This document shows, piece by piece, positions 7,093-14,186 of a DNA stretch of 14,784 nucleotides (the first letter of the stretch is position 1; every line of letters starts with the position of its first letter). The stretch lies in NCBI GenBank assembly GCA_018645535.1, contig JABGWN010000284.1:1-14784 (forward strand), in the 5' to 3' direction. This stretch comes from Methanobacteriota archaeon (lineage in GTDB: Archaea > Thermoplasmatota > Poseidoniia > Poseidoniales > Poseidoniaceae). Below the pieces are notes generated by a model. It did not search any database and had not been told where the DNA came from. It saw only the letters and a list, made by a program, of their open reading frames with translations. Made by a program: the position numbers and the translations under genes.

Positions 7093-7464
7093 TCAGTTCT
7101 TGAGTCCGTTGATGGTCTCAACAACGGCGTTGAATGCTTCTGTGTTACTCTTTGGAATTTCCATAAGAGCGATGGAAGCAGTCTTGACTCCGTTTGGAAG
7201 TCCTGTTTCTTTTGCAAGGAATTCTTGAGAAGGAACGTATCCGTATGGAATTCCTTTTTCTTCACAAATCAAAGGAATGTGAGCCAGAAGTTCTGGAGGG
7301 TTGACGTCTTCTGCAAGGACGACGAATTGTGCAGTACCGCGTTCTGCGGACTTGGTTACTTCGTTGCTTCCTTTCTTAATTCGGCCACCGGAATTTGCTC
7401 GAATGAGCTCATAAATCTTGTCGGCGACGTCGCTTGGGGTTTCAAATCTTACATGTACACTCAT
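7093..7464 (-). CDS. rpl7ae: 50S ribosomal protein L7Ae (kink-turn binding)
   Basis: This is a 123-residue L7Ae/L30e-family protein. The RNA-contacting motif KKGSNEVTKSAERG (30-43) contains the conserved Gly, Asn, Glu and Lys residues that recognise kink-turn RNA. The sequence FVVLAEDVNPPELL with the following CEEKGIPYGYV is typical of archaeal L7Ae. In archaea the protein is shared between the large subunit, box C/D and H/ACA guide RNPs and RNase P. ATG at 7464 is chosen because GAGGT precedes it and the conserved N-terminus starts there; a frame extending to 7518 would run through the TATA box. It is the first gene of a five-gene operon with its promoter directly upstream. Confidence 0.97.
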   Translation of the reverse strand: MSVHVRFETPSDVADKIYELIRANSGGRIKKGSNEVTKSAERGTAQFVVLAEDVNPPELLAHIPLICEEKGIPYGYVPSQEFLAKETGLPNGVKTASIALMEIPKSNTEAFNAVVETINGLKN

Positions 7465-7505
7465 TGGTAATACCTCGTGTGGTAATCCTTCGGCTGTAAC
7501 CCGTC

Positions 7506-7513
7506 CATATAAA
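7506..7513 (-). promoter_or_regulatory. TATA box of the L7Ae operon
   Basis: Read on the minus strand the element is TTTATATG, close to the archaeal TATA consensus. Transcription would start about 25 bases downstream, near 7484, giving a leader of about 20 nt that contains the GAGGT ribosome binding site of rpl7ae. It lies in the 83-bp gap between prs and rpl7ae, so prs transcripts probably end nearby. Confidence 0.6.
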
Positions 7514-7547
7514 CGCATTGGACAGGAAATTGAACACAGTAAAGCGG

Positions 7548-8480
7548 TCAGTTGTTGAGAAGTTCTCGAACACCACGTGCCAACGCCTCGCCTGCATCGA
7601 TGACTGAGCGAGGATTTGCCAAACTACCTGTTGCGTGAACGCCGTCAACAAATTGTGTCAGACGTCGAATTGCTCCACCCGTGAAGAGGCCGTGGGAACA
7701 AGCGGCGTGAACTTCTGTAGCACCCTGGCTTCTCAATGCATCAGCAGCTCGACAGATTGTTCCACCGGTTGCAATCATATCATCGACGATCGCCACAACT
7801 TTTCCTTTGACATCCAAATCCTTCGCTTTGTGGATAATTGTATGTGCATCAATACGGGTTTTCTCCAGGTAAGAGAATTCGCAATCGATTAATTTTGCAA
7901 CTTGACTTGCACGATCGATTGCACCTTTGTCAGGAGAGAGTATGAAATCAGGCTTGACTTCGGATTGAAGATGGTTAGCCAACTCTGGCATTGCAGAGGT
8001 AAATGCAACTGGAATGGTAAGATTTTCAAGGACTTGAGGAGCATGTAAATCGAGTACCGTCAAGCCATCACACTGTGTTGCGAGCATGTCAGCAATTGCC
8101 CGTGCTGAGATGACTTCTCCAGGCTTGAAACGCTTGTCTTGTCGAGAATATCCGAAATATGGTACCGCAAGGTATACCCCGGGGCCAATATTCTCCATTC
8201 TTTGAGGTTCTATACCTCGTAGGTTTTCCAAGGAACCTTTTCGAACATCTGAAATTGCTTTGAGCATGAGGAGTGTTTCAACGATGCCAGCATCTGGGAA
8301 TGTGTTTGATACAACAACTACAGGTTCCTTACGAATGGCTTCGATTTGTTCTTCAGGAATTCGGATGTAGCCTTCAGTATCAGGGAATCGCCGAGCTTCG
8401 AGTTGTACGTGTTCCCAATTCAGAGCAAGTGCAAGTTGTTCTGCTACCTGTTGTGCATTACTTCCTGAGACAACGACCAT
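7548..8480 (-). CDS. prs: Ribose-phosphate pyrophosphokinase (PRPP synthetase)
   Basis: This is a 310-residue PRPP synthetase making 5-phosphoribosyl-1-pyrophosphate from ribose 5-phosphate and ATP, for nucleotide, His and Trp synthesis. The catalytic flexible loop is FGYSRQDKRFKPGE (109-122), the Mg/ATP region contains LDLHAPQ (143-149), and the PRPP-binding loop is VAIVDDMIATGGTI (229-242). The N-terminal SGSNAQQVAEQLA is characteristic. An apparent insertion of about 15 residues lies before the flexible loop (residues 82-99), where most archaeal enzymes pass more directly to the VPYxxYxRQD strand. ATG at 8480 follows a GAGGGAAAG site. No strong TATA box is visible in the 76 bp up to the tRNA, so it might be co-transcribed with it. 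Confidence 0.96.
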   Translation of the reverse strand: MVVVSGSNAQQVAEQLALALNWEHVQLEARRFPDTEGYIRIPEEQIEAIRKEPVVVVSNTFPDAGIVETLLMLKAISDVRKGSLENLRGIEPQRMENIGPGVYLAVPYFGYSRQDKRFKPGEVISARAIADMLATQCDGLTVLDLHAPQVLENLTIPVAFTSAMPELANHLQSEVKPDFILSPDKGAIDRASQVAKLIDCEFSYLEKTRIDAHTIIHKAKDLDVKGKVVAIVDDMIATGGTICRAADALRSQGATEVHAACSHGLFTGGAIRRLTQFVDGVHATGSLANPRSVIDAGEALARGVRELLNN

Positions 8481-8530
8481 GGCTTTCCCTCAATACGTGC
8501 TAAACGCCGCCCGTTCATGTGCTTTGCGAG

Positions 8531-8549
8531 TCTTTCGACAGGCGAAAGA
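8531..8549. repeat. 7-bp hairpin downstream of tRNA-Ile
   Basis: TCTTTCG and CGAAAGA are perfect complements around the five-base loop ACAGG. The hairpin begins 7 bases beyond the 3' end of the tRNA and lies upstream of prs. It has no T run, so it is not a classical intrinsic terminator. It could mark tRNA 3' processing or the prs leader. Confidence 0.4.
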
Positions 8550-8556
8550 TGAGGGT

Positions 8557-8633
8557 TGGTGCGCGAGGCAGGACTTGAACCTGCGACCTCCCGGTTATCA
8601 GCCGGGTGCTCTAACCGACTAAGCCACCCGCGC
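8557..8633 (-). tRNA. tRNA-Ile (GAU), CCA encoded
   Basis: A full cloverleaf can be drawn on the minus strand. The acceptor stem GCGCGGG pairs with CTCGCGC (one G-U pair). There is a D arm with GGTT, an anticodon stem CCCGG/CCGGG around loop CTGATAA, variable loop AGGTC, and T arm GCAGG-TTCAAGT-CCTGC. The anticodon GAT (8597-8599 on the plus strand) reads Ile codons AUC/AUU. The discriminator is A, followed by a genomically encoded CCA (8557-8559). No intron is present. Confidence 0.96.
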
Positions 8634-8652
8634 AAGGGCAATCCTGCGACCT

Positions 8653-8680
8653 ACAACCCTGTCATAAGAATGACGGTTGT
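8653..8680. terminator. Interrupted 11-bp hairpin after the PRC-barrel gene
   Basis: ACAACC + GTCAT pairs with ATGAC + GGTTGT around the loop AAGA, with a two-base bulge (CT) on the left arm. It begins 7 bases past the stop codon of the PRC-barrel gene and precedes tRNA-Ile on the same strand. No T tract follows. It may separate the two transcripts or act in processing; terminator function is inferred only from position. Confidence 0.3.
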
Positions 8681-8687
8681 TTGGAAA

Positions 8688-9278
8688 TCACTCTTCGTCG
8701 AATTCTGGATCGTTAATTGCGATGTATGAAGGCAACTGCAATACACGGTCGAAGGTTCGAGAGAGTACTATTTCGTCAAGGCGCTCGCGTGTTCTTGCGA
8801 ATGCCGTGATTGGAATTTTGATTTCTGCGCCGATTCCATATTGCTTTTGAGCATGGAGTCGAGTTCGAACTGTGAATCCCTTGTAAGTGCGCTTAACTTT
8901 GACCATGTCGACAATAACGCCAACTTCTCTACCTTGGTTGTCTAAGACAGCTCGGTCGAGCATTTCGTCAGGAGCGTAGAGTTTCTCATCAATACGGATG
9001 GTGTTTCTCCATCTTCGTTGAAGTTCACGCATAGACTTTGACAACTTTACAGTGCCATCGTTTTGGATGCTGTGCACCAATTCCTTTGGTAAAGGTGCTA
9101 GTTCTGCAGGCTTACGCATGTATTCGTCAGCGACATCTGTCTCAACTTGGATCCGCATCGATTGGACGCGTGCCTCGTTAGGGTGGTGTCGTTCACCAAC
9201 AATTGTTCCTACTTTTTTGTCGTTCACATAGACATCCCGGTGTACTAATTCCTGGATGTTGTATTCTTTATCTGCCAT
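8688..9278 (-). CDS. Tandem PRC-barrel domain protein
   Basis: This is a 196-residue soluble protein with no signal peptide or membrane segment. Two similar beta-rich units can be seen. The first (about 8-72) begins ELVHRDVYVNDKKVGTIVGE and ends PLPKELVHSI. The second (about 100-172) begins DEMLDRAVLDNQGREVGVI, continues with a VKVKRTYKGFTVRTRL strand pair and ends KIPITAFARTRERLDEIVLS. The pattern of a named site, then D-x-x-G-x-x-VG-x-I/V, then a hydrophobic strand and a closing 'IP' strand is that of PRC-barrel domains. PRC-barrels in archaea serve as small adaptor modules in RNA metabolism and in FtsZ-based cell division (CdpB proteins); which applies here cannot be told. ATG at 9278 lies ten bases after a GAGGAG site. 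Confidence 0.8.
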   Translation of the reverse strand: MADKEYNIQELVHRDVYVNDKKVGTIVGERHHPNEARVQSMRIQVETDVADEYMRKPAELAPLPKELVHSIQNDGTVKLSKSMRELQRRWRNTIRIDEKLYAPDEMLDRAVLDNQGREVGVIVDMVKVKRTYKGFTVRTRLHAQKQYGIGAEIKIPITAFARTRERLDEIVLSRTFDRVLQLPSYIAINDPEFDEE

Positions 9279-9332
9279 AATTTCCCATCTCCTCGGGACT
9301 TGCCCGGTTGTCTAAGGTTCAACCGACCCGCC

Positions 9333-9338
9333 TATTAT
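9333..9338 (-). promoter_or_regulatory. Weak TATA-like element for the PRC-barrel gene
   Basis: The minus strand reads AGTATAATAGG here. A start site about 25 bases downstream (near 9310) would leave a leader of about 30 nt before the ATG at 9278. An alternative is CTATAAATC on the minus strand at about 9379-9387, with a longer leader. Confidence 0.25.
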
Positions 9339-9505
9339 ACTCTTCGACTACAATAATCGAATTTCCAATTGGAATTTTGATTTATAGAACGTTGAACTCA
9401 ATTGAGACAGCGATTTATTTTCGTTTTTTGAATGTCGTATAATTCTCAAAACATACTGTAATTTCATTTACAATACTTTCCAATTTCAATTGAATTGAGT
9501 TTAAA

Positions 9506-9513
9506 TTTATATG
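9506..9513 (+). promoter_or_regulatory. TATA box for the aminotransferase transcript
   Basis: TTTATATG is preceded by GTTTAAA and matches the archaeal TATA consensus, as does the L7Ae operon box. The expected start near 9536 gives a leader of about 140 nt before the chosen ATG at 9680. The CAATTG palindrome at 9485-9494 sits just upstream, at the position where an activator or repressor could meet TBP/TFB. Confidence 0.45.
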
Positions 9514-9679
9514 CCATTCAGATCGAGTGATATTTGGACTCTAATAAAGTGAAATGGATGGAATTCCAATTGAATTTTCTTATTTTGGACTGCGAAGGGT
9601 GGATGCCAACCTCTGATATGGAGGTGTTGAAACTGGCTACAGGGCTATGTTCAAAGGAGGTCCTCGACACCGTGATACC

Positions 9680-11164
9680 ATGGCGGATAATCCTCTCACC
9701 ATACTTCATCAGCTTCGAGACATAAGCGGAGCTCCGGAAACCGTGGGACTTACCGATGAAATCATTGCTCAATTTTGTGCTACTGACACCCAACTTGTAC
9801 AAGCAATAAACGAAGCAAGTGCTACACATCAGGCTTTGATCGAAGAGTTTGGAATGGACGTTATGACTCTTCCAGAATCAGAACTCATCCCACATCTGCA
9901 AGAAGACTACGTAAACTTCTATGCTCCTGCTACTGTGAATCCATACATTCCAATTGCAGGACGTGGACCTTGGTTGGTGACTTCCAGTGGTGCGGTGCTT
10001 CACGATAATGGTGGATACGGTATGCTTGGAAGCGGACACGGTCCTGATTCTATCATCAAGGCGATGTCTCAGAATTGGATAATGGCAAACATCATGACTC
10101 CTTCTTTCTCTCAAAAACGCCTTGGGGAACGACTTCGCAAGGAACTTGGCCATACTCGTGGTCATTGTCCATTTGATCGCTTCATCTGTATGAACAGCGG
10201 TTCTGAATCAGTTACAGTCAGTCTTCGTATTGCTGATGTTAACGCAAAGAGTATGACTGATCCTGGTGGCAGACACGAAGGAAAACCAATCAAATTACTT
10301 GCAGTTGAGCGAGCTTTCCACGGAAGAACAGGCCGTCCTGCTCAAATCTCACACTCATGTATGAGCAAATACAAGAAGAACCTTGCAAGTTTCAGAGATA
10401 TGGATAATCTCCTATTGGTACCTGCCAATGATATTCCTGCATTGCAAGCAATGTTCAAGCGTGCAGATGATGAAGGCTTCTTTATCGAAATGATGGCACT
10501 TGAGCCTGTACAAGGTGAAGGAAGCCCAGGCCGATGTGTTGACAGAGCCTTCTATGATGAAGCTCGAAGACTTACAAATGAACACGGTTCAATGCTCATG
10601 GTCGATTCAGTTCAAGCAGGATTGAGAGGGCAAGGATGCTTGTCTGTCGTTGATTATCAAGGATTTGAGGATGCGGAAGCACCCGATCTTGAAGCATGGT
10701 CGAAAGCCCTCAATGCAGGACAATATCCCTTGTCTGTACTCGGTATGAACAAGCGAGCAAGCGACCTCTACGTAGTTGGAATTTATGGAAACACCATGAC
10801 AACCAATCCACGTGCACTTGAAACCGCCGTCGCAGTTCTGGACCACATTACACCAGAACTTCGTAACAACATCCGTGATCGTGGTGCTGAAATGGTTGAG
10901 AAACTCGAGGCGCTACAGGAACAATATCCGAATGAAATCCTAGAAGTTCAAGGAACTGGATTGCTCGTATGTGCAGAACTTGACCCTGAACGTTTCCAAG
11001 TTGTTGGATTTGATATGGTCGAAGTGTGGTGCAGAAAGCACGGTCTTGGAGTCATTCACGGCGGTGTCAATGCACTTCGCTACACGCCGAATTTCAACAT
11101 TACTTCTGAGGAAGTCGATCTGGTTGTTGACCTCACACGACAAGCGATCGAAGCATTCCTTTGA
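9680..11164 (+). CDS. Class III PLP-dependent aminotransferase, substrate unknown
   Basis: This is a 494-residue fold-type I PLP enzyme of aminotransferase class III (acetylornithine/GABA/lysine-6 type). From the N-terminus it shows GGYGMLGSGH (111-120), the phosphate-binding NSGSES (172-177), FHGRTG (213-218), EPVQGEG (275-281), cofactor-contacting Asp309 and Gln312 in DSVQAG, Schiff-base Lys342 in WSKAL, NTMTTNP (371-377) and a closing LRYTPNF (466-472). The Lys region reads SKALNAGQYPL rather than the common K-x-LGGG-x-P, and about 80 residues precede the conserved core, so it is a divergent branch whose substrate cannot be assigned. ATG at 9680 is preferred because GTGAT lies just upstream; ATG 9647 is an alternative and neither has ideal spacing. 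The next gene follows almost immediately. Confidence 0.88.
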   Translation: MADNPLTILHQLRDISGAPETVGLTDEIIAQFCATDTQLVQAINEASATHQALIEEFGMDVMTLPESELIPHLQEDYVNFYAPATVNPYIPIAGRGPWLVTSSGAVLHDNGGYGMLGSGHGPDSIIKAMSQNWIMANIMTPSFSQKRLGERLRKELGHTRGHCPFDRFICMNSGSESVTVSLRIADVNAKSMTDPGGRHEGKPIKLLAVERAFHGRTGRPAQISHSCMSKYKKNLASFRDMDNLLLVPANDIPALQAMFKRADDEGFFIEMMALEPVQGEGSPGRCVDRAFYDEARRLTNEHGSMLMVDSVQAGLRGQGCLSVVDYQGFEDAEAPDLEAWSKALNAGQYPLSVLGMNKRASDLYVVGIYGNTMTTNPRALETAVAVLDHITPELRNNIRDRGAEMVEKLEALQEQYPNEILEVQGTGLLVCAELDPERFQVVGFDMVEVWCRKHGLGVIHGGVNALRYTPNFNITSEEVDLVVDLTRQAIEAFL

Positions 11165-11173
11165 GTGAGAGCA

Positions 11174-11899
11174 ATGCGACGAATACAGATTCAACATCTG
11201 GAAGGTTCTGTTGCACAATCCTTTGTTGAACGCTTGTTAATGTTTGAATGTACTGTTTGCATTGATGCGTCCCATTTTGAATCCTATTCTGAGCGTTATG
11301 AAGCGATTCTTGCAACAGGTCTTTCTTCGATTGAAGCATCAGCAAATGCAGATACTTGTTTTTCCTTCTTCAATCAAGAAAATATTGTAACAGTTGAATC
11401 TGAAGGCTTATTCTCACAAATACGATTGCATGATGTTCTTCCAACAGGTTCGAACACGGGCTTGAAACATATCTTTCTTGAGCAACTCTGGAATCAAAAG
11501 GAATCCTCTCATCAGGCAACAGGTATGTATTATTGGGTTTCAGAATCAGATGTCGTTGATGCATTGGTTCGCATTGCACTTCATTCTCCAACACTACCAG
11601 ATATTGTCGACATTGCCGGACGTAGGGGATGGCTTGCGCAGCAAACCATCGATGAATTCTCTATGCTTTGGCAGCGAACACAAGCAGGGTCGACGGGGAC
11701 ATTCACTGCTTCTTTACTCGATCAACCACCTTCTCCGAAGATAAGTGTGGTTCCAATTCAAGATGTTGTGGAACAACAACGTCCTCCGCTCGGACCACTG
11801 CATGATGTATTGATGCAATGTGATGAGCAAGGATGGCAACCAACCAGTCCATTACGAACTGGATTGATGTTGTACTTAGCTGGCCGTATCAACGATTGA
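11174..11899 (+). CDS. Eroded extended-SDR (NAD-dependent epimerase-like) protein
   Basis: This is a 241-residue protein. The best clues are in the C-terminal half. RLHDVLPTG followed by a helix resembles the RxxNVYGPG region of NDP-sugar epimerases/dehydratases. YYWVSESDVVDALVRI matches their (F/Y)IHVDDVxxA segment. EQGWQPTSPLRTGLML resembles the final LGWxPxxxLxEGL motif. The N-terminus lacks the GxxGxxG nucleotide-binding motif (it reads LEGSVAQSFVERLL), the YxxxK catalytic pair is not found, and the protein is about 70 residues shorter than usual. It is probably a non-catalytic or re-purposed family member. ATG at 11174 follows GTGAG by five bases; GTG 11165 is an alternative. It is the second gene after the aminotransferase, and its last 11 bases overlap the convergent deoxyhypusine synthase gene. 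Confidence 0.6.
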   Translation: MRRIQIQHLEGSVAQSFVERLLMFECTVCIDASHFESYSERYEAILATGLSSIEASANADTCFSFFNQENIVTVESEGLFSQIRLHDVLPTGSNTGLKHIFLEQLWNQKESSHQATGMYYWVSESDVVDALVRIALHSPTLPDIVDIAGRRGWLAQQTIDEFSMLWQRTQAGSTGTFTASLLDQPPSPKISVVPIQDVVEQQRPPLGPLHDVLMQCDEQGWQPTSPLRTGLMLYLAGRIND

Positions 11900-12893
11900 A
11901 AATATCGCTTCCAAGTAAAGGAAGTAAGACGCTTGCATCGCCTTCAACGCACATGTTTGGGGCTTCAGGACGCATCTTTCCCCAACTGATTGCTTCACGA
12001 AGTCGAGCACCTGAGAGGCTCCCATCATGCTCAGGAGCAGTTGTAATGTACACAGCAGAGTCTAGTCCGCCTCTGTATTGATTCCACCAAATGACGTGAT
12101 GCTTTGAGATGCCTCCACCGATCATGAGGGCATTGGATGTTTCAACATCCCATGTAAGGTCAGACATGACTTGCTCATCTGCGAGTGTATCGATATGGAA
12201 ATCTCGATGACGTTGACGGAACATGAACAATTGTGCACCGATTGATCCATCAGTAATACCAGGGATACAGACTGGAATTTGATTCTTCCAGGCCCAATAG
12301 ATGAGAGAGTTTGGCGTTCCTATTCGCTTTCCTAGTTCCCATACAAGGTGAATTGAGCCAAATCCAAGCCAAGCATCAGCACCAGTCTTTCCAGTTTCCT
12401 TTAGTCGGTCTTGATAGATTTCTTCAAGTGCGGGCATAACAACTGCTTCAATGATTTCTCCATAGGATGAATTTGGGACAATGACGTTACCCAGACGCAT
12501 CAAGGAATGCTCACCGAGTTCAATATCATCGAGTTCAAAAGCTCCGTGATAGTAGTCTTTGTAGGAACGAGCAATATCATGATCGAGCGTTCCACATGTT
12601 GTTGAAAGGACATTGAACATCTTGGTCTTGACAGCCTCGACAAAGAATGAACGTGTACCAGTTGCGCAAAGACATGCAGGGAAAGAAAGCCAGTTTGTTA
12701 CCTTACTCAAATCACCATCCACAGCATCAGATTGTTGCTTCATATCGAGAAGAATATCCCGAGCAGTAGCGAGTTTTGTTGCAGTAAAACCACCTGCTTG
12801 TGCCATCTGATCGATGAGAGATGTGGTTTGAGTTGCTTTGGAAAAGTCGTAATCCTGAACGGGGATATCGAATTCTTCTGGGTCAATCGCCAT
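11889..12893 (-). CDS. dys: Deoxyhypusine synthase
   Basis: This is a 334-residue enzyme that transfers the aminobutyl group of spermidine to a lysine of aIF5A, NAD-dependent, the first step of hypusine formation. Family landmarks are STTCGTLDHD (97-106) in the NAD region, GGGISKHHVIWWNQYRGG (259-276), VYITTAPEHDGSLSGAR (281-297) and SWGKMRPE (303-310) with the catalytic Lys at 306, then EGDASVLLPLL at the end. The length is close to archaeal and eukaryotic enzymes. The core reads GKM where many members have GKI, a conservative change. ATG at 12893 has only a weak upstream site (GGCGA). It follows the FAD oxidoreductase gene by 33 bp on the same strand and is probably co-transcribed. Its 3' end overlaps the convergent epimerase-like gene. 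Confidence 0.96.
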   Translation of the reverse strand: MAIDPEEFDIPVQDYDFSKATQTTSLIDQMAQAGGFTATKLATARDILLDMKQQSDAVDGDLSKVTNWLSFPACLCATGTRSFFVEAVKTKMFNVLSTTCGTLDHDIARSYKDYYHGAFELDDIELGEHSLMRLGNVIVPNSSYGEIIEAVVMPALEEIYQDRLKETGKTGADAWLGFGSIHLVWELGKRIGTPNSLIYWAWKNQIPVCIPGITDGSIGAQLFMFRQRHRDFHIDTLADEQVMSDLTWDVETSNALMIGGGISKHHVIWWNQYRGGLDSAVYITTAPEHDGSLSGARLREAISWGKMRPEAPNMCVEGDASVLLPLLGSDIFNR

Positions 12894-12926
12894 GTCTTGT
12901 CGCCTGCGTTTCCCTTCATCAACCTT

Positions 12927-14177
12927 TCATGATGACTGAAGCGGCAATGGAATCTCTAATCGCTCGAGTAAACGCTCAACAGAGCGCAAGGTACCATGGA
13001 CTGAAGGATGAATGGTATGGTCGCCGATGTAATGGACACCATCGTGAACCAGCTCCATCCGTTCTCGACCTTTTGCAGTAACAGAACCTGATGGAAGTGC
13101 ATAATCGACGTGTGTCGTTCCAACGAGTTTCCAGGAGGATGCGACTTCACCAAACCATTGTCCAAGTTCCTCATGAATGGATTTCTGGACAGCCTTTTTT
13201 CGATGTTCGGATGCGATTTCACCAACCACTGTTGCGACAATGAGATGCTTACTCGAAGGATGTAGCAGGGTTGGTACGTGGACATGTAGGATGTTTTGCT
13301 CCTCTTGTGCATATTCGCGGTTGAGCAGCAATCGAGGTTTATCGAGAGGTGATTGTTCTGCTTCAAAAACGAATGTTGCAGTCTGTTTTCGAAGGATTTG
13401 TTGAGGATTCTCAAGCCAAGTATTAGCAATATGTTGAGGTACAGCTACCACAACAAGATCAGCATCCATCGATTCTCCATTGTCAAGTGTAACCCCTGAA
13501 GAAGAGACGGAACGAACGTTCGTATTGTAGCGGATAGTATCCTTTTTCAGTTGAGATGCAAGTTGTTCAGGAACTGCTTGAATTCCGTCTTTTGGCATCG
13601 TCATGCTTCCATGCGACATAGCAGCCCATGTGAAGGAAGCAAATGATGTGCGTTCTCGACGTTCATTATCGAGGGTAATTCCAGTAAAGAGTGGATGCAA
13701 AAAAGAGTCTCTAAACGATGGGCTAAAGCGCATTGATTCGAAACCTTTGTCGATTGATAAAGTTGGACGGTCCATTGCATATTCAAGATCCTTCTTCTTC
13801 GATTTTAATCGCCATCGCAGCATCCGTAGAGAGTTCCACAGTCCTGCAGTAAACAGAGAAGGGAGCATTAACAAAGGCGCTCGAAGGGGGTCGCCAAGTG
13901 TCTGTAAACGGCCACTTGAAGGGGTGATGAGACTCGTAGCAGGATCCATAGGTTTCAGTTCTAATCGATCAATGTCCAGCCATCTTCCGAGGGTTGGATA
14001 AGCAGTATGTAGGACGTGGAATCCTTCATCGACGTTGTGTTCGCCGAGTGTTGTTGTCTTCATCCGGCCACCAATACGGTCAGATGATTCGAGAAGAACG
14101 CATTCGTATCCGTGTTGCTCAAGGGCCCATGTCGCTGCTATTCCAGCAAGACCTGCACCAACAACAACTGCTCTCAC
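12927..14177 (-). CDS. FAD-dependent amine oxidase/phytoene desaturase-family protein
   Basis: This is a 416-residue flavoprotein of the amine oxidase superfamily. The N-terminal Rossmann motif VVVGAGLAGIAAT (4-16) is followed by the adenosine-binding acidic residue in VLLESSDRIGGR (27-38), with the characteristic GGR. The C-terminal FAD motif is VHYIGDHTIHPSVHGTLRS. Between these, the substrate domain includes MSHGSMTMPKDGIQAVPEQL, similar to the region before the FAD second strand in protoporphyrinogen oxidase and carotenoid desaturase relatives. The substrate cannot be assigned; a polyene or amine are both open. The start is GTG at 14177 with GAGGGAAGG upstream. It begins 9 bp after the SDR stop, so the two form an operon, probably with deoxyhypusine synthase. 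Confidence 0.88.
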   Translation of the reverse strand: MRAVVVGAGLAGIAATWALEQHGYECVLLESSDRIGGRMKTTTLGEHNVDEGFHVLHTAYPTLGRWLDIDRLELKPMDPATSLITPSSGRLQTLGDPLRAPLLMLPSLFTAGLWNSLRMLRWRLKSKKKDLEYAMDRPTLSIDKGFESMRFSPSFRDSFLHPLFTGITLDNERRERTSFASFTWAAMSHGSMTMPKDGIQAVPEQLASQLKKDTIRYNTNVRSVSSSGVTLDNGESMDADLVVVAVPQHIANTWLENPQQILRKQTATFVFEAEQSPLDKPRLLLNREYAQEEQNILHVHVPTLLHPSSKHLIVATVVGEIASEHRKKAVQKSIHEELGQWFGEVASSWKLVGTTHVDYALPSGSVTAKGRERMELVHDGVHYIGDHTIHPSVHGTLRSVERLLERLEIPLPLQSS

Positions 14178-14186
14178 GTCCTTCCC

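Larger units (their letters stand above)
9279..9679. promoter_or_regulatory. AT-rich divergent control region with CAATTG-centred sites
   Basis: This 401-bp gap separates the divergent PRC-barrel and aminotransferase genes and holds no convincing gene. CAATTG occurs four times (9366-9371, 9399-9404, 9487-9492, 9567-9572). Three copies are the centres of longer perfect palindromes: TTCCAATTGGAA at 9363-9374, CTCAATTGAG at 9397-9406 and TTCAATTGAA at 9485-9494. The region from about 9340 to 9550 is much richer in A/T than the flanking genes. Candidate promoters in both directions are listed separately. Regulator binding is inferred. Confidence 0.5.

Noticed and set aside
6997..7470. 157-codon plus-strand open frame across rpl7ae and rps28e
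   Set aside because: It lies entirely opposite two unmistakable ribosomal protein genes and has a composition typical of antisense frames.
7465..7518. N-terminal extension of L7Ae
   Set aside because: It would translate through the TATA box at 7506-7513; the conserved protein starts at 7464.
9534..9725. 63-codon open frame at the start of the aminotransferase region
   Set aside because: It starts at a TTG, overlaps the aminotransferase in another frame, and has no family resemblance; the shorter upstream ORF at 9554 is reported only as a leader feature.
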